This document shows positions 5,062 through 6,413 of a stretch of 6,413 nt of DNA, piece by piece. The first letter of the stretch is position 1. Each line of letters begins with the position of its first letter. A model generated the notes under the pieces. That model saw only the letters and a program-made list of their open reading frames with translations, was not told the DNA's origin and did not search any database. The position numbers were made by a program, and so were the translations under genes. Origin of the DNA: Verrucomicrobiales bacterium (GTDB lineage Bacteria; Verrucomicrobiota; Verrucomicrobiia; Limisphaerales; UBA1096); NCBI GenBank assembly GCA_028817635.1, contig JAPPPH010000312.1:6435-12847 (forward strand). Reading direction: 5' to 3'.

Positions 5062-6413
5062 TCAACCGCGGATCGTCGCGTTGAGGTCGTTCCGCATTTG
5101 CTCGATCACTTTTTCATGAACGGCATCGACCTGCTTGTCCTTCAGCGTGCCCTCCGGCGAACGGTAATGAAACGCGTAAGCGACACTCTTGCTGCCCTCG
5201 TTCACGCCCTCGCCCCGGTAGACGTCGAACAGTTCCACCGACTCGAGATGCTTCGGCTTGGCCTTGCGCGCGCTGGCCAGCACGGCATCGTGCGTGGTGC
5301 CCTCGGGTACGATCATCGCGATGTCACGACGCGTCCCGGGGAACGCCGGCAATGCCTTGAAACCGCGCTTGGTCGTACGGCGTTGCAGCGCGAGATCGAG
5401 ATCGAACTCGGCCAAATAAACCGGGTGCTTCAGGTCGTGCCTCCGGGCAAGCTGCGGTGACAACTGGCCAAGCGTGCCAACCGGCTTGTTGCCGCCCCGC
5501 ACACTGCCGGACTCGATAAAAAAATCTCCCGACTCGGCATCGCGCTCGTAGCCCACGCCGCGCATGCCGAACTGGTCGGCGAATTCCTCGATGATTCCCT
5601 TCAGGTCGGCGAACTCGTTGATGGCATCCCGGTTTTCGCCCTCGTGAAACGGCAGAAACCGTCGCCCGGTCAACGCGATGCCCAGCCGCCATCCTTCCGC
5701 CGGCGAGCCGTCGTCATCACGGAACACCCGCCCGATCTCAAACATCGCCACATCCGGTGTGTCGTGATTGGCGTTGTGCTGCAGGACGTTGGTCAGGCCG
5801 GGCAACAGGCTGGTGCGCAGCTTGTCCTGCTCGCTGCTGAGCGGATACTCGAGCGCCACCGGGGCGACGCCGGTGATCGCAGCCGCCTCGCCGGAGACGA
5901 GCGTCTGCGTCTGTGCCTCGTACAGGCCCAACCCGGTCAGGATCGTGCGAATTTCCTCGAAGGCATCGTGCGTGGCATCAAACGGATGCGTGCCCACGCA
6001 ACCGCGCGGCGGCGTGGACGGCACGTTATTAACGCCAAAAATCCGGACGACCTCCTCGATCAAATCCACCTCACGCTTCAGGTCCACGCGTACGGTGGGG
6101 ATGCGAAACGTCGCCGAGGTATCGCCGTCTCGCGCCGTCTCCTCAAGGCCAAGCCCCTTCAAGCTGGCCACCTGTTTGTCGGCCGGAACGGCGATCCCAA
6201 GCAGTTGATCCGTCTTCGCGAAGCGCAGGGTGATCTCTCCCGGCTCAGCCGGTGTTGGGTAGGCATCAACACTGCCCTTGGCCAAGCGGCCGCCGGCCGT
6301 CTCGAGGATCAACTGGGCTGTGCGTTGGCTGACCCAGTCGCAACAGTTGGGGTCGCAGCCACGCTCGAACCGATACGAGGCATCGGTGCTGATGGCCAAG
6401 CGCTTGGCCGTGG
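5062..6413 (-). CDS. pheT: Phenylalanyl-tRNA synthetase beta subunit PheT (C-terminal part; runs off right edge)
   Basis: PheT is the large subunit of the cytoplasmic alpha2-beta2 enzyme that charges tRNA-Phe. The frame is open from the right edge (… T-A-K-R-L before the Ile-Ser-Thr-Asp stretch) to the TGA at 5062, about 450 of the ~800 residues expected. Counting from the TTG at 6399 as residue 1, DASYRFERGCDP (6-17) is the conserved motif near the end of the B3/B4 region. The B5 domain covers about 53-125 and contains D106, D112, E115 and E116, whose spacing matches the Mg-binding residues at the alpha-beta interface. The synthetase-like core lies at about 140-335. The FDX-ACB tRNA-binding domain (about 351-445) is complete, with FPGTRRDIAMIV and LFDVYRG motifs. 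The true start and the editing domain lie outside the window. pheS is not visible. The TTG at 6399 is an internal codon, not a start. Confidence 0.96.
   Translation of the reverse strand, partial: TAKRLAISTDASYRFERGCDPNCCDWVSQRTAQLILETAGGRLAKGSVDAYPTPAEPGEITLRFAKTDQLLGIAVPADKQVASLKGLGLEETARDGDTSATFRIPTVRVDLKREVDLIEEVVRIFGVNNVPSTPPRGCVGTHPFDATHDAFEEIRTILTGLGLYEAQTQTLVSGEAAAITGVAPVALEYPLSSEQDKLRTSLLPGLTNVLQHNANHDTPDVAMFEIGRVFRDDDGSPAEGWRLGIALTGRRFLPFHEGENRDAINEFADLKGIIEEFADQFGMRGVGYERDAESGDFFIESGSVRGGNKPVGTLGQLSPQLARRHDLKHPVYLAEFDLDLALQRRTTKRGFKALPAFPGTRRDIAMIVPEGTTHDAVLASARKAKPKHLESVELFDVYRGEGVNEGSKSVAYAFHYRSPEGTLKDKQVDAVHEKVIEQMRNDLNATIRG
6277..6286. repeat. Palindrome copy CTTGGCCAAG inside pheT
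   Basis: This perfect 10-nt palindrome is read as Leu-Ala-Lys within GGRLAKGSVDAY, the linker leading into the B5 domain. The flanking bases do not extend the symmetry. Confidence 0.8.
6394..6409. repeat. Palindrome copy inside pheT, alternate phase
   Basis: GGCCAAGCGCTTGGCC is a perfect 16-nt palindrome centred on GCGC instead of GGCC. The same permuted form makes up half of the intergenic element at 3442-3463. It encodes Ala-Lys-Arg-Leu-Ala just before the conserved DASYRFERG motif. Confidence 0.8.

Noticed and set aside
6397..6399. TTG as a possible pheT start
   Set aside because: The frame stays open upstream to the window edge, and the preceding residues continue the conserved PheT motif, so this is an internal Leu codon within a palindrome.
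1124..6409. CRISPR-type array from the repeated motif
   Set aside because: The repeats are only 10-16 nt, spaced irregularly by hundreds to thousands of bases, and mostly lie within conserved protein-coding genes.

Overview
The window is GC-rich and almost fully coding, with every gene on the minus strand. It reads like a chromosomal segment of a Gram-negative bacterium. LpxC implies a lipid A-containing outer membrane. The large membrane-anchored multiheme cytochrome with a TPR tail, and the style of the PheT sequence, fit the Verrucomicrobiota/Planctomycetota side of the tree. Verrucomicrobiota is my best guess. It is an inference from family resemblance; no rRNA or other phylogenetic marker is present to prove it.

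In the direction of transcription (right to left) the order is: (1) the C-terminal 449 codons of pheT, phenylalanyl-tRNA synthetase beta chain, running off the right edge; (2) a DUF3050 protein with a heme-oxygenase-like look, 7 nt after pheT; (3) a stand-alone ABC ATPase of the ModF/YlmA type, 6 nt after that; (4) a 93-nt gap holding a palindrome cluster and a candidate sigma-70-type promoter; (5) a 936-residue fusion of a five-helix membrane domain, five CxxCH c-heme motifs, a beta-rich domain and TPR repeats; (6) after 30 nt, the N-terminal 176 codons of lpxC, running off the left edge. Genes 1-3 look like one tightly packed transcription unit. Genes 4-5 (cytochrome and lpxC) probably form a second one, starting from the promoter in the gap. 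No intergenic stretch exceeds 100 nt, and I see no RNA genes, mobile elements or CRISPR.

Two things stand out. First, a short perfect palindrome, CTTGGCCAAG (often extended to GCGCTTGGCCAAGCGC, or in the other phase GGCCAAGCGCTTGGCC), occurs seven times in 6.4 kb, where well under one copy is expected by chance. It lies inside four different genes and in the gap, and resembles a highly iterated palindrome such as cyanobacterial HIP1. Second, the membrane part of the cytochrome carries four histidines, two in helix 2 and two in helix 4, placed as expected for two stacked b-type hemes. The protein may therefore be a one-chain b-heme/c-heme electron conduit from the quinone pool to the periplasm.
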